NCBI GenBank assembly: GCA_014896635.1
Contig: JADBKA010000066.1
Span: 1-22,455 of the forward strand
Reading direction: 5' to 3'
Source of the DNA: Ktedonobacteraceae bacterium
Lineage (GTDB): Bacteria > Chloroflexota > Ktedonobacteria > Ktedonobacterales > Ktedonobacteraceae
Length of the DNA: 22,455 nt
The position numbers and the translations under genes were made by a program. Position 1 is the stretch's first letter. Each line of letters starts with the position of its first letter. This document shows positions 1-7,299 of the stretch, in pieces. The notes beneath the pieces were generated by a model. It saw only the letters and a list, made by a program, of their open reading frames with translations. It searched no databases and was not told where the DNA came from.

Positions 1-165
1 CGTCTGGAGACCGATCACGCTGCCGGCATAGATCAGGATCAGCAGCAGTGAGAGTGAGAAATAGACCAGCGCGCGATTGATCAGCGCGTCGATATCCCAG
101 AGCCGGTAGCGCAGCAGGGCAATGCCAATGCCTAGAGGAACGGGCAGGTTGCTCAGCCCCGGCAT
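1..165 (-). pseudogene. Fragment of multi-span membrane sensor (middle segment), runs off left edge
   Basis: Read on the minus strand from an ATG at 165, 55 codons stay open to the window edge. They include PLGIGIALLRYRLWDIDALI followed by a hydrophobic stretch (LSLLLILIYAGSVIGL). From family knowledge, this arginine/tryptophan-rich segment followed by a membrane helix sits in the middle of long Chloroflexota membrane sensors, shortly before the FVDRRFYRQKYDAA segment. That segment is found here on the other strand at 693-725. No good ribosome binding site precedes the ATG: the upstream bases are the complement of the neighbouring plus-strand gene's RBS and start. I infer a broken piece, either of the same gene as the next entry or of a paralogue continuing to the left. 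If it is intact further left, it would be a 5'-truncated gene. Confidence 0.55.
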
Positions 166-181
166 GCGGAGGAGGAGAAGT

Positions 182-926
182 ATGTCATCATCATCTTCAG
201 CAGCGGGTATGGCAGTGAAACAGAGTGGTCCGGGGGAGGTCTCGCTGCATGGACCCTGGCTGCGTATTTTGCAGGGCATCTGGCTTCTCTTTGTCCTGAT
301 CGACCTGGCGACGCTTGTGATCATCTATCCCAGGTTCTATCAAGGACTGTATCACGTCTGTAACCAGTCCCCTACGACTGATTGCTCGTTTGATCAGCTC
401 AGTTCTCAGGCATTTGCTGCGCTCCAGCGTGCCGGCTTCTCCATTGAGAGTTTTGTGCTCTACGTCATGACCTGGGATATCCTCACAACATGCATCTTTC
501 TGCTCGTGGGAGGCTTGATTTTCTGGCGCAAACCGAATACCTGGATGGGCATTTTTGTCTCGTTTTTTCTGATCAATCTCGGGTCGCTCGGTCCATCCTT
601 GACACATGGAAACTGGATGCCGCAAGGCTCTCTTTTCATAGAAATTGTAGGTTGGGGAGAGACAGTGTTAGCGCCGCTCTGTCCAGCAGTTTGTCGATCG
701 GCGTTTCTACCGCCAGAAATATGATGCGGCGAGAATCCTGGCGAATTTTGCCTCGACGCTGCACCGCGAGATCGATCTGGAACACCTCAACAGTCACCTG
801 CTCGGCGTCATCAAAGAGACAATGCAGCCTGCACACGTCTCGCTCTGGCTCTGTCCCCGGCAGCGCCAGGCGCAGGCAGAGGATCAGCAAGTCGAGCCTG
901 TCTTGCAACAGACAGGCAAGCTCTGA
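182..926 (+). pseudogene. Broken membrane sensor (N-terminal membrane part plus C-terminal linker)
   Basis: An ATG at 182 follows a strong GGAGGAGGAG ribosome binding site. The open frame (181 codons, stop at 722-724) has three hydrophobic segments, at roughly residues 29-49, 90-115 and 121-140, with FWRKPNTWMGIF between the last two. Around 640-672 homology jumps to another frame: 672-926 encodes RRSVQQFVDRRFYRQKYDAA, then a helical linker with HREIDLEHLNSHLLGVIKE and MQPAHVSLWL, ending at TGA 924-926. That frame has an in-frame TAG at 669-671 and no start of its own. In intact relatives (family knowledge) these parts form one protein with several more membrane helices between them. Here the middle is missing and a matching piece lies inverted at 1-165. 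The downstream phosphatase was probably its signalling partner. Confidence 0.7.
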
Positions 927-938
927 GAATGTTCAATC

Positions 939-985
939 GCCGTAACGTTTGCCGTAACGTCTCAGAGACGACGATGCCCTATACT
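939..985 (+). promoter_or_regulatory. Candidate promoter with 10-bp tandem direct repeat upstream of phosphatase gene
   Basis: GCCGTAACGT occurs at 939-948 and again at 951-960, a 12-bp period. A -10-like TATACT lies at 980-985, about 40 bases before the phosphatase ATG at 1026. No good -35 hexamer is present at the normal spacing; the repeats sit in that place. This suggests, by inference only, an activator-type site in front of the phosphatase/STAS operon. Confidence 0.35.
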
Positions 986-1025
986 ACTAATCAGAAGAGA
1001 AGTAAGCAATCTGCTGGAGTGCGAG

Positions 1026-2727
1026 ATGGCAACATTTCTACAGAAAATTCGACAGAGGATACGCTGGCGTAGTACGCCGAAGCCGCAGGTACAACGCCAG
1101 CCAGCGGCTGCTCCGGTGCAAGCAACCGTCTCACAAACGAAGAATATTGCGCTCAATGATCCAATCGTGGCCTATTTTCTCAGTTCGCCGCAGGCAATTG
1201 AAGTTGAGAAGCTGAATCTCGATTCCCCTGTTCTGCGCGAACTGAAAGCGAGTGGAGTGCGCCTGACGATTCCCCTGGTCAACCAGGGTGAGCTGATCGG
1301 GCTGATTAATCTTGGGGAACGCCTGAGCGAACAGGATTACTCCAGTTATGATAAGGGGTTGCTCAATTCCCTGGCAAGGCAGGCGGCGCCTGCTCTGCGG
1401 GTCGCGCAGATGGTGCTCGAACAGAAGGAGCAGGCGCAGGAGCGGGAGCGCATCGCACAGGAACTCGAAGTTGCGCGCCTGATCCAGCACACACTGCTGC
1501 CAAAAGAACTGCCGGAACTGCCCGGCTGGCAGTTAACTACTTATTATCAGCCAGCGCGTGCGATAGGCGGCGACTTCTATGACTTTATCTCTTACGAAGA
1601 TGGCAGGCTTGGCATCGTGGTTGGCGATGTCACCGATAAAGGCATTCCGGCAGCCCTGGTCATGGCGACGACGCACAGTATTCTGCGCTCGGCGGTTCAG
1701 GAGCATCTCTCCCCCGGCAAAGTGCTGGAACGCAGCAACAACCTGCTTTTCCCTGACATTCCGCCCCGTATGTTTGTCACCTGCTTTTACGCCATTCTCG
1801 ATCCGGTCAGTGGCTGCCTGCGTTATGCCAACGCCGGGCATGATCTGCCCTATCGCTGGCATGAGGGGGAGGTCGCGGAATTACGCGCGACCGGCATGCC
1901 GCTGGGTTTAATGCCGGGAATGAGCTATGAGGAGGGGGAGATCATTCTCGCCCCCGGTGAGAGTCTCCTGTTCTATAGCGATGGGTCTGGTTGAAGCCCA
2001 CAACATGGAGCGGGCCATGTTTGGCTTCCCGCGCCTGATCGCCTTGCTCGGTAGCTATCCAGGAGATCCCTCACCCATTACATACCTGCGCAATGAACTG
2101 GCACGCTTCACCGGCGACAACTGGGAGCAGGAGGACGATATCACGCTGGTCACGCTCCAGCGCCTGCCTGTGCAGGCCGTGCCGGCATTCTGGACTGCTG
2201 GCACGTTTGAGGCGCAAAACGATGATACTACACGGCACAGCGACAGTCTCCCGCAGCGTCCCGCGCCCGTACCGGATGACTGGCGGGTGTTGCACACCTG
2301 GTCGATCCCCAGTGAGATCGGCAATGAACGGCTGGCAATCACATATGTGGCAGAAGCTGTAAACCCCTTCTCTTTAACAGAACAGCGTATCGAGCGACTC
2401 AAGACAGCGGTAGCTGAAGCGACGATGAATGCAATGGAGCATGGGAATCGTTACAATGCGGAAGTGCCTGTGCAGGTGGAAATGCTCTCATCTGAGCATG
2501 CCATCGCTATACGCATCAGTGATCAGGGGGATCAGCAACCTATTAAGATCCCTGAGGCGCCCGCTATTGAAGCCAAGCTGGCAGGAACACAATCGCCGCG
2601 TGGCTGGGGCCTGTTCCTGATCCAGCATATGGTGGATGATATGCGCATCCTCAGCGGAGAACGCTTTCATACCATCGAACTTATCATGCATTTAGAAGGA
2701 GATTCCCATGTACAGCAAAACGTTTGA
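1026..2727 (+). pseudogene. RsbU-like GAF/PP2C phosphatase fused to RsbW-like ATPase, one frameshift
   Basis: The ATG at 1026 has GGAG six bases upstream. Residues 40-130 look like a GAF-type sensory region (DSPVLRELKASGV, VPL-type core), followed by a coiled-coil linker near 131-155. A SpoIIE/RsbU PP2C phosphatase domain follows, with metal-binding motifs GGDFYDF (181-187), GDVTDKG (200-206) and YSDG (317-320). The frame then hits TGA at 1992-1994. Dropping one G from GGG at 1983-1985 restores the family sequence YSDGLVEAH and continues to 2727, where an HATPase_c domain has an N box (EATMNAMEHGN), ISDQG and PRGWGLFLIQHMVDD. Repaired, it would be about 566 residues: it would dephosphorylate a STAS protein and also carry the anti-sigma kinase. 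The indel may be a real mutation or a sequencing error. The 3' part could restart at ATG 1981 or 2005. Confidence 0.85.
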
Positions 2728-3109
2728 GGCCACTGTGCGTCACCAGCCGAGCGTCTCTATCGTTGACCTGCGCGGCGAAATCACCATTGATGCTGAGGCA
2801 ATGCTGAATGACGCTTATACTGAAGCAGAAGCGCGCGGACTCGATGTGATCCTGCTCAACTTTAACGATGTCGGCTATATCAGTAGTACCGGCGTTGCTT
2901 TGATTGTCAGCCTGATTGCACGAGCGCGCAAGCATCACCGCCGCCTGCTGGCGTGCGGGCTGAACGATCATTATGTAGAGATTTTCCAGTTTACACGACT
3001 GATCGACTTCCTGAACATTTTTCCCGATGAGACCAGCGCGCTGGCCCAGGAGTTCATTCTCCAGAGAGAGAGGGAGATAACCAATGGCAAATCCACCAGC
3101 AGGCGATAG
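2708..3109 (+). CDS. STAS-domain anti-sigma factor antagonist (RsbV/SpoIIAA-like)
   Basis: This 133-residue cytoplasmic protein is a single STAS domain. The core is VSIVDLRGEITID near residues 15-28, then DVILLNFNDVGYISSTGVAL. The phosphoacceptor is most likely Ser60 in the SSTG loop; the Asp that usually precedes it is Ser59 here. The start overlaps the end of the phosphatase/ATPase gene by 20 bases, with GAAGGAG just upstream, so the two are probably translationally coupled. In partner switching the antagonist binds the RsbW-like kinase when unphosphorylated and releases the sigma factor; the upstream PP2C domain would dephosphorylate it. No sigma factor gene is in the window. Confidence 0.9.
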   Translation: MYSKTFEATVRHQPSVSIVDLRGEITIDAEAMLNDAYTEAEARGLDVILLNFNDVGYISSTGVALIVSLIARARKHHRRLLACGLNDHYVEIFQFTRLIDFLNIFPDETSALAQEFILQREREITNGKSTSRR

Positions 3110-3824
3110 CCAGCCGCGCAACGCAGCGGGCTGGGCGCCTCAGACCACACGCACGCTGCGTGTTCAGCATGCGCCGTCCGGGGCGCTCAATCTCAATGTG
3201 CATGGGCGGCAGATTACCGGGCCGCTCCAGGGATTCGGGCAAATCTGGCAGAAAACATACCGTATTTCTTTAAAGGATACTACTGTAAAACCGGCAATGG
3301 TCATAGCGACCTGGAAGAAACACTTTGCCGAGTTCTGGCCTGCGCACTCGCGTTTCTTTGGCCCGCTGACAGGGATTGCGCCGGGCGAAGTGGCAATCCT
3401 GAATCTGACGATTGGCGCGATGCCACTTTCCACAGGCGTGCTGGTATTGTATGCTGATGATGAAAGCTTTACCTTGATGACGCCTCAGGGCCATATGTTC
3501 GCAGGCTGGATTACGTTCAGCGCGTATGTAGAGGAAGGCGAAACACATGTACAGACGCAGGTCTTAATACGTGCAAGTGACCCGATCTATGAGATTGCCT
3601 TGCGTTTTGGCGGACACAGGCAGGAGGATATCTTCTGGCAGCATACGTTGAAGCAGGTAGCGAGACGTTTTAACGTTGAGAGTGAGGTATCTGTCGAGAC
3701 GATCTGTGTGGACAGGAGGCTCCAATGGTCGGAGGCGAAAAATATCTGGCATAATTCGGCTGTACGTACGCTGATCCACACTCTGACGCATCCGGCGCTC
3801 TGGCGGCGACGCAGCAGAGCATAG
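3084..3824 (+). CDS. DUF1990/SRPBCC-like protein of unknown function
   Basis: A 246-residue soluble protein without signal peptide or membrane helix. The C-terminal half resembles the DUF1990/SRPBCC fold by eye: LTIGAMPLSTGVLVLYADDE, then TPQGHMFAGWITFSAYVEE (near 132-150), and a C-terminal DPIYEIALRFGG followed by a helix with RQEDIFWQHTLKQVARRF. The first 40 residues are Pro/Gln-rich and may be disordered. The start is set by GGGAGATA just before ATG 3084 and overlaps the STAS gene by 26 bases, so the protein is made from the same transcript as the partner-switching genes. Its role there is unknown. The fold family often binds hydrophobic ligands, but nothing here identifies a ligand. Family assignment is from memory of the motif and is tentative. 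Confidence 0.75.
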   Translation: MANPPAGDSQPRNAAGWAPQTTRTLRVQHAPSGALNLNVHGRQITGPLQGFGQIWQKTYRISLKDTTVKPAMVIATWKKHFAEFWPAHSRFFGPLTGIAPGEVAILNLTIGAMPLSTGVLVLYADDESFTLMTPQGHMFAGWITFSAYVEEGETHVQTQVLIRASDPIYEIALRFGGHRQEDIFWQHTLKQVARRFNVESEVSVETICVDRRLQWSEAKNIWHNSAVRTLIHTLTHPALWRRRSRA

Positions 3825-3849
3825 AAGCGATAAACGTCTATCATCGTAG

Positions 3850-3875
3850 CAGCGGGTCGCTCTCATTGCCCGCTG
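3850..3875 (+). terminator. Hairpin after the partner-switch operon
   Basis: CAGCGGG (3850-3856) pairs perfectly with CCCGCTG (3869-3875) around a 12-base loop, 25 bases after the DUF1990-like gene. The next T run (TTTTT) begins about 20 bases further on, so this is not a classical intrinsic terminator. It may only attenuate transcription into the next gene. Confidence 0.3.
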
Positions 3876-3913
3876 TGCCAGAGAGAAAAATACGTTTTTG
3901 AAAGAACATCTTT

Positions 3914-5356
3914 ATGACTGCACAACGCTCATATGATGCTGTTGTCGTCGGGTCCGGGCCAAATGGTCTGGCGGCGGCAATCACCCTGGCGCGCGCTGGT
4001 CATTCAGTGCTTGTGCTGGAAGCGAAAAAGACGATTGGGGGAGGCTGTCGCTCAGGCGAAGTAACCCTGCCGGGCTTCACACACGATATTTGCTCGGCCA
4101 TTCATCCGCTGGCCCTGGCCTCACCTTTCTTCCGCAGCTTGCCGCTTGAGCGATACGGCGTGAACTGGATTCAGCCCGTGATTCCGCTGGCTCACCCGCT
4201 CGATGATGGCACAGCAGTGAAGCTTGATCGCTCGCTGGCTCTGACATGCGCGGGTCTGGGAGAGGATGCCGGCGCCTACAAAAAATTGATGCAGCCGCTG
4301 GTAGAGAACTGGCAGGCAATCATAGAGGCATTCCTGGGGCCGTTACACTCCCAGGCTCTGCGGCACCTCTTCAAGATCACGCATTTTGGCCTGTCAGCCA
4401 TCCGCTCGGCCAGCGGCCTGGCAAGGTCGCAATTCAAAGGGCCGGCAGCCCGTGCGCTTTTTGCAGGCATGAGCGCGCACTCGATGTTGCCGCTCGATAC
4501 GCTCACAGGAGCGGCGGTGGCCTTGGTACTGGGCATGCTGGCGCATGTGGTGGGCTGGCCGCTGCCGCGCGGCGGATCGCAAACGATCAGTGACGCTCTG
4601 GCAGCCTACCTGCGTGATCTGGGCGGCGAGATTGCGACAGAGGTGGAAGTAAAATCTCTCGATGCTCTGCCGCCGGCGCGGGTGATACTCTGTGATCTCA
4701 CGCCGCGCCAGCTCCTGCGCATCGCCGGTGAGCGCCTGACCGGCCTCTATAAGCGCCAGTTACAGCATTATCGCTACGGTCCGGGCGTTTTTAAGCTGGA
4801 TCTCGCGCTGGATGGTCCTGTCCCCTGGCGCGCCGAGGCGTGCAGGCACGCGGGAACGGTTCATGTGGGCGGAACGCTAGAGGAGATTGCCGAGGCCGAG
4901 CGTGCCGTCTGGCAGGGGCAGCATTCTGAACGACCCTTTGTGTTACTCGCGCAACAGAGCCTTTTCGATGACACCCGCGCACCGGCAGGTCAACACACAG
5001 TATGGGCCTACTGTCACGTCCCAGCCGGTTCGCAAGATGACATGACAGAACGCATCGAGTGCCAGATTGAGCGATTCGCGCCCGGTTTCCGCCAGCGCAT
5101 TCTGGCCCGGCATGCCATCAACGCCGTAGAGCTTGAACACTACAATCCCAACTATGTTGGAGGCGATATTAACGGTGGAGTGCAGGACGTTCTGCAACTT
5201 TTTACTCGTCCTGTCATTGCGCCCGATCCTTACGCTACCCCTGACGAGAGCCTCTACATCTGTTCATCCTCGACGCCGCCAGGAGGAGGAGTACACGGCC
5301 TCTGCGGGTATTTTGCTGCAAGAGCGGCACTGCGTCATCTGGAGCGTAGAGCATGA
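3914..5356 (+). CDS. Phytoene desaturase-like FAD-dependent oxidoreductase
   Basis: At 480 residues this has the normal length for the CrtI/PYROXD2-like amine-oxidase fold. The N-terminal Rossmann motif is GSGPNG (13-18), with the ribose-binding Glu36 at the end of the second strand (LVLE) and IGGGCRSGEVTLPGFTHDIC after it, typical of this group. The C-terminal FAD contact region is SSSTPPGGGVHGLCGYFAA (near 450-468). It lacks the strongly hydrophobic membrane patch of some carotenoid desaturases. No other carotenoid genes are adjacent, so the substrate cannot be named; it could be a carotenoid or another lipid-like compound. A gap of 89 bases with a hairpin separates it from the operon upstream, and only a weak AAAGA precedes ATG 3914. 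Confidence 0.88.
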   Translation: MTAQRSYDAVVVGSGPNGLAAAITLARAGHSVLVLEAKKTIGGGCRSGEVTLPGFTHDICSAIHPLALASPFFRSLPLERYGVNWIQPVIPLAHPLDDGTAVKLDRSLALTCAGLGEDAGAYKKLMQPLVENWQAIIEAFLGPLHSQALRHLFKITHFGLSAIRSASGLARSQFKGPAARALFAGMSAHSMLPLDTLTGAAVALVLGMLAHVVGWPLPRGGSQTISDALAAYLRDLGGEIATEVEVKSLDALPPARVILCDLTPRQLLRIAGERLTGLYKRQLQHYRYGPGVFKLDLALDGPVPWRAEACRHAGTVHVGGTLEEIAEAERAVWQGQHSERPFVLLAQQSLFDDTRAPAGQHTVWAYCHVPAGSQDDMTERIECQIERFAPGFRQRILARHAINAVELEHYNPNYVGGDINGGVQDVLQLFTRPVIAPDPYATPDESLYICSSSTPPGGGVHGLCGYFAARAALRHLERRA

Positions 5357-5396
5357 TTGACGGTAAAATACTATTTTCTACATATGTTGCTATTTT

Positions 5397-5711
5397 TCAA
5401 GTAAATTGGATATTACTAAAGTTCACATGGGAAAACACGCGCTTTTCGTAGTCCAGTACCGAGATAGACTCGTAAGGCAAGGTTGAGAGATCAAGCAGCC
5501 TGCCGAGCGGTGGAGCAAGGACCAGCACCAGGCGAATAATCTCTTCTTCTGACATCTGAGCAAACTCGCGCAGGCCATCGATTTGCCCCTGAATGCGTGC
5601 TGCCGGCATAGGACCCGAAGAAGACAACTCCAGGGAGAGCACTTTGTCAACCCGGCCCTGCCAGATTTGATCGACATAAGCGCCTGCCAGGCGTCCTCCC
5701 GCTGATGTCAT
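5397..5711 (-). CDS. Small hypothetical protein
   Basis: A 104-residue open frame on the minus strand. ATG at 5711 is preceded by CGGGGAGAT, a good Shine-Dalgarno core but very close to the ATG. The protein looks soluble and mostly helical, with an acidic stretch FAQMSEEEIIRLVLVLAPP (near 50-68) and a tail rich in hydrophobic and aromatic residues. I do not recognise a family. It sits tail to tail with the FAD oxidoreductase (40-base gap) and head to head with tyrA. The amino acid composition and RBS suggest a real gene rather than a chance frame. Confidence 0.55.
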   Translation of the reverse strand: MTSAGGRLAGAYVDQIWQGRVDKVLSLELSSSGPMPAARIQGQIDGLREFAQMSEEEIIRLVLVLAPPLGRLLDLSTLPYESISVLDYEKRVFSHVNFSNIQFT

Positions 5712-5732
5712 ATCTCCCCGTTGTGAGAGTTG

Positions 5733-5768
5733 CCTCTCCCCTGTGGAGAGGTAACCTCGCAGGCGAGG
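5733..5768. repeat. Two adjacent perfect hairpins (palindromic repeat unit)
   Basis: CCTCTCC (5733-5739) pairs with GGAGAGG (5745-5751) over a 5-base loop. Three bases later CCTCGC (5755-5760) pairs with GCGAGG (5763-5768) over 2 bases. The pair lies between the divergent small protein gene and tyrA, 22 bases upstream of the former's ATG. It could be a leader structure of that gene or a dispersed palindromic element. Confidence 0.5.
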
Positions 5769-5822
5769 ATAGAGTGATTCAAACTGCGGCCAGTACGCCT
5801 CTGCATATCAACTATTTTTTTA

Positions 5823-5851
5823 TTGCGCGCTCTCTTTTTTGGCACTATAAT
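5823..5851 (+). promoter_or_regulatory. Sigma-70-type promoter of tyrA
   Basis: TTGCGC at 5823-5828 and a consensus TATAAT at 5846-5851 are separated by exactly 17 bases. Transcription would start near 5858, giving a leader of about 64 bases before the tyrA ATG at 5922. No T-box or other leader structure was evident in it. Confidence 0.7.
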
Positions 5852-5921
5852 GCCTGGTAACTGGTCCGAGGGAACAGGTCAGGAGCATTTTGATTCTGCA
5901 AAAAAGAAGGTAAAAGCGGAT

Positions 5922-6782
5922 ATGTTTAATCGTGTTGCGATTGTCGGTCTGGGACTGATAGGCGGATCGATAGGATTGGCGTTGCGTAAAGCGCGGGCGG
6001 CGATGCAAGTGACCGGCTATGATTTAGGGAAGGGTGTATGTGACCAGGCGCGCAGATCTGGCGCTATCGACCAGCCGTACAGCTCGCTGGCAGATGCCGT
6101 GCGCGGAGCCGACCTGGTGATCCTGGCAACGCCGGTCGGGGCGATGCGCTCATTGTTGCAAGAACTGGCTACCGCTGTTACACCTGGCACCGTTGTTACC
6201 GATGTCGCCAGTACCAAAGCGCGGGTGATTAGCTGGGCTGAAGAATACCTGCCATCTTCGGTGGCTTTTGTCGGAGGGCATCCGATGGCAGGGAAAGAGG
6301 TCAGCGGCATGGCAGCAGCCGATGCTAACCTCTTCAGAGATCGTATCTACTGTCTTACTCCCACAATGCGTACGCCACCTGCGGCTATCAATAAAGTCAT
6401 GGCTTTGATCGAGATCCTGGGAGCGCGTGTGCGCTTTCTTGAGCCGACGGAACACGACGGGCAGGTTGCGAGCGTGAGCCACCTGCCGTTTCTGGCGTCG
6501 GTAGGGCTGGTGAACACGGTTGCCGGCGGCCCTGCCTGGAGGGACGCGGCGTTACTCGCTGCCAGTGGATTCCGCGACGTTTCGCGCCTGGCTGCCGGCA
6601 ATCCCGATATGTACCGGGACATTTGCCTGACCAACGCAGAAGCGATAACACACTGGCTTGATGAATACATCAAGACGCTCCAGGCCATGCGAGATCGCAT
6701 CGCCTCTCACGACAGGACAATCGGCGAGACGTTCGCGCAGGCTCAACAAACACGCCTGCGCTGGCAGGAATCTCAGGAATAG
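5922..6782 (+). CDS. tyrA: Prephenate dehydrogenase
   Basis: Prephenate dehydrogenase oxidatively decarboxylates prephenate to 4-hydroxyphenylpyruvate with NAD(P)+ in tyrosine synthesis. From ATG 5922 the protein has 286 residues, the size of a stand-alone bacterial TyrA without chorismate mutase or ACT domain. The Rossmann motif GLGLIGG is at residues 9-15, with Asp34 (GYD) as the expected NAD-specificity acid. The catalytic motif GGHPMAGKE has His120, and SHLPF has His187. The frame is open further up to 5823, but those codons overlap the promoter, and the family normally starts a few residues before GLGLIGG, so the internal ATG is preferred (GAAGG lies about 11 bases upstream). With no ACT domain, tyrosine feedback through one is not expected. 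An arogenate specificity cannot be excluded from sequence alone. Confidence 0.93.
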   Translation: MFNRVAIVGLGLIGGSIGLALRKARAAMQVTGYDLGKGVCDQARRSGAIDQPYSSLADAVRGADLVILATPVGAMRSLLQELATAVTPGTVVTDVASTKARVISWAEEYLPSSVAFVGGHPMAGKEVSGMAAADANLFRDRIYCLTPTMRTPPAAINKVMALIEILGARVRFLEPTEHDGQVASVSHLPFLASVGLVNTVAGGPAWRDAALLAASGFRDVSRLAAGNPDMYRDICLTNAEAITHWLDEYIKTLQAMRDRIASHDRTIGETFAQAQQTRLRWQESQE

Positions 6783-6913
6783 TCTTAAAGCTCGCTTCTC
6801 TCTTTCTGTTCGCTGTCACTCCTTAGACAGGCTTGCAGGCCCATCTGAGGGGTGATTTTTAATAAGCCTCTGGCTCGAAAGTTTTCTTGCTGGCCCTTGC
6901 ATCCGCGTGAGCT

Positions 6914-7177
6914 TTACCACATGGCGTCGATAGCGTCTTTCGCCTCTTTCAGGCTCACGCCGTAGTGTTCGCGATAGAGCGCGATGGCCTGTATTTTATT
7001 GCCCGCCAGCAGCGCGGCGCGGATGGCATCGTGGACGGCTCGGTCCGCTGGAGGCTCTTGCGGTATGACCTCTGCCGGGTCGATATCCAGACGGCCAAGC
7101 AATGCCTGTACTGTTGCCTCCAGTCGGCTTACCCTGGCTTCTAGTTGCATGATGCGCCTGAAATTTGCCTGATCCAT
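6914..7177 (-). CDS. Small protein with coiled coil and bL12 (L7/L12) C-terminal-like domain
   Basis: An 87-residue protein; ATG 7177 has AGAGGAG at good spacing. Residues 5-30 form a likely coiled coil (EARVSRLEATVQALLGRL). Residues 45-87 match the C-terminal domain of ribosomal protein bL12: a helix with AIRAALLAGNKIQAIALYRE, then GVSLKEAKDAID. It lacks the bL12 N-terminal dimerisation domain and hinge, so it is not the ribosomal protein itself. Small stand-alone proteins of this kind occur in Actinobacteria and Chloroflexota, with no established function known to me. It is tail to tail with tyrA, about 130 bases away. Confidence 0.8.
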   Translation of the reverse strand: MDQANFRRIMQLEARVSRLEATVQALLGRLDIDPAEVIPQEPPADRAVHDAIRAALLAGNKIQAIALYREHYGVSLKEAKDAIDAMW

Positions 7178-7299
7178 TGAAAAACTCCTCTTTATGCCTG
7201 AATACTGCTGTACTGGTTACAGAACGACAAAATGAGTAGATCTTCCGACAAGCTCTGGATGCCGGCAAAGTTTTGTCCTGGTCAGAGTGTGCATTGACA

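Noticed and set aside
197..625. Long minus-strand open frames opposite the sensor and phosphatase genes (for example 197-625, 1131-1490, 1533-1862)
   Set aside because: They mirror genuine coding frames on the plus strand, have no ribosome binding sites or recognisable domains, and their composition is typical of antisense frames.
1980..1994. Programmed +1 ribosomal frameshift at the phosphatase break
   Set aside because: No slippery codon or stimulatory structure was evident, and skipping at the stop would give SDGSGEAH rather than the conserved SDGLVEAH; a simple indel explains it better.
5357..5384. Possible plus-strand promoter (TTGACG) after the FAD oxidoreductase
   Set aside because: The -10 match is poor and it would only transcribe antisense to the small unknown gene; the AT-rich context makes chance likely.
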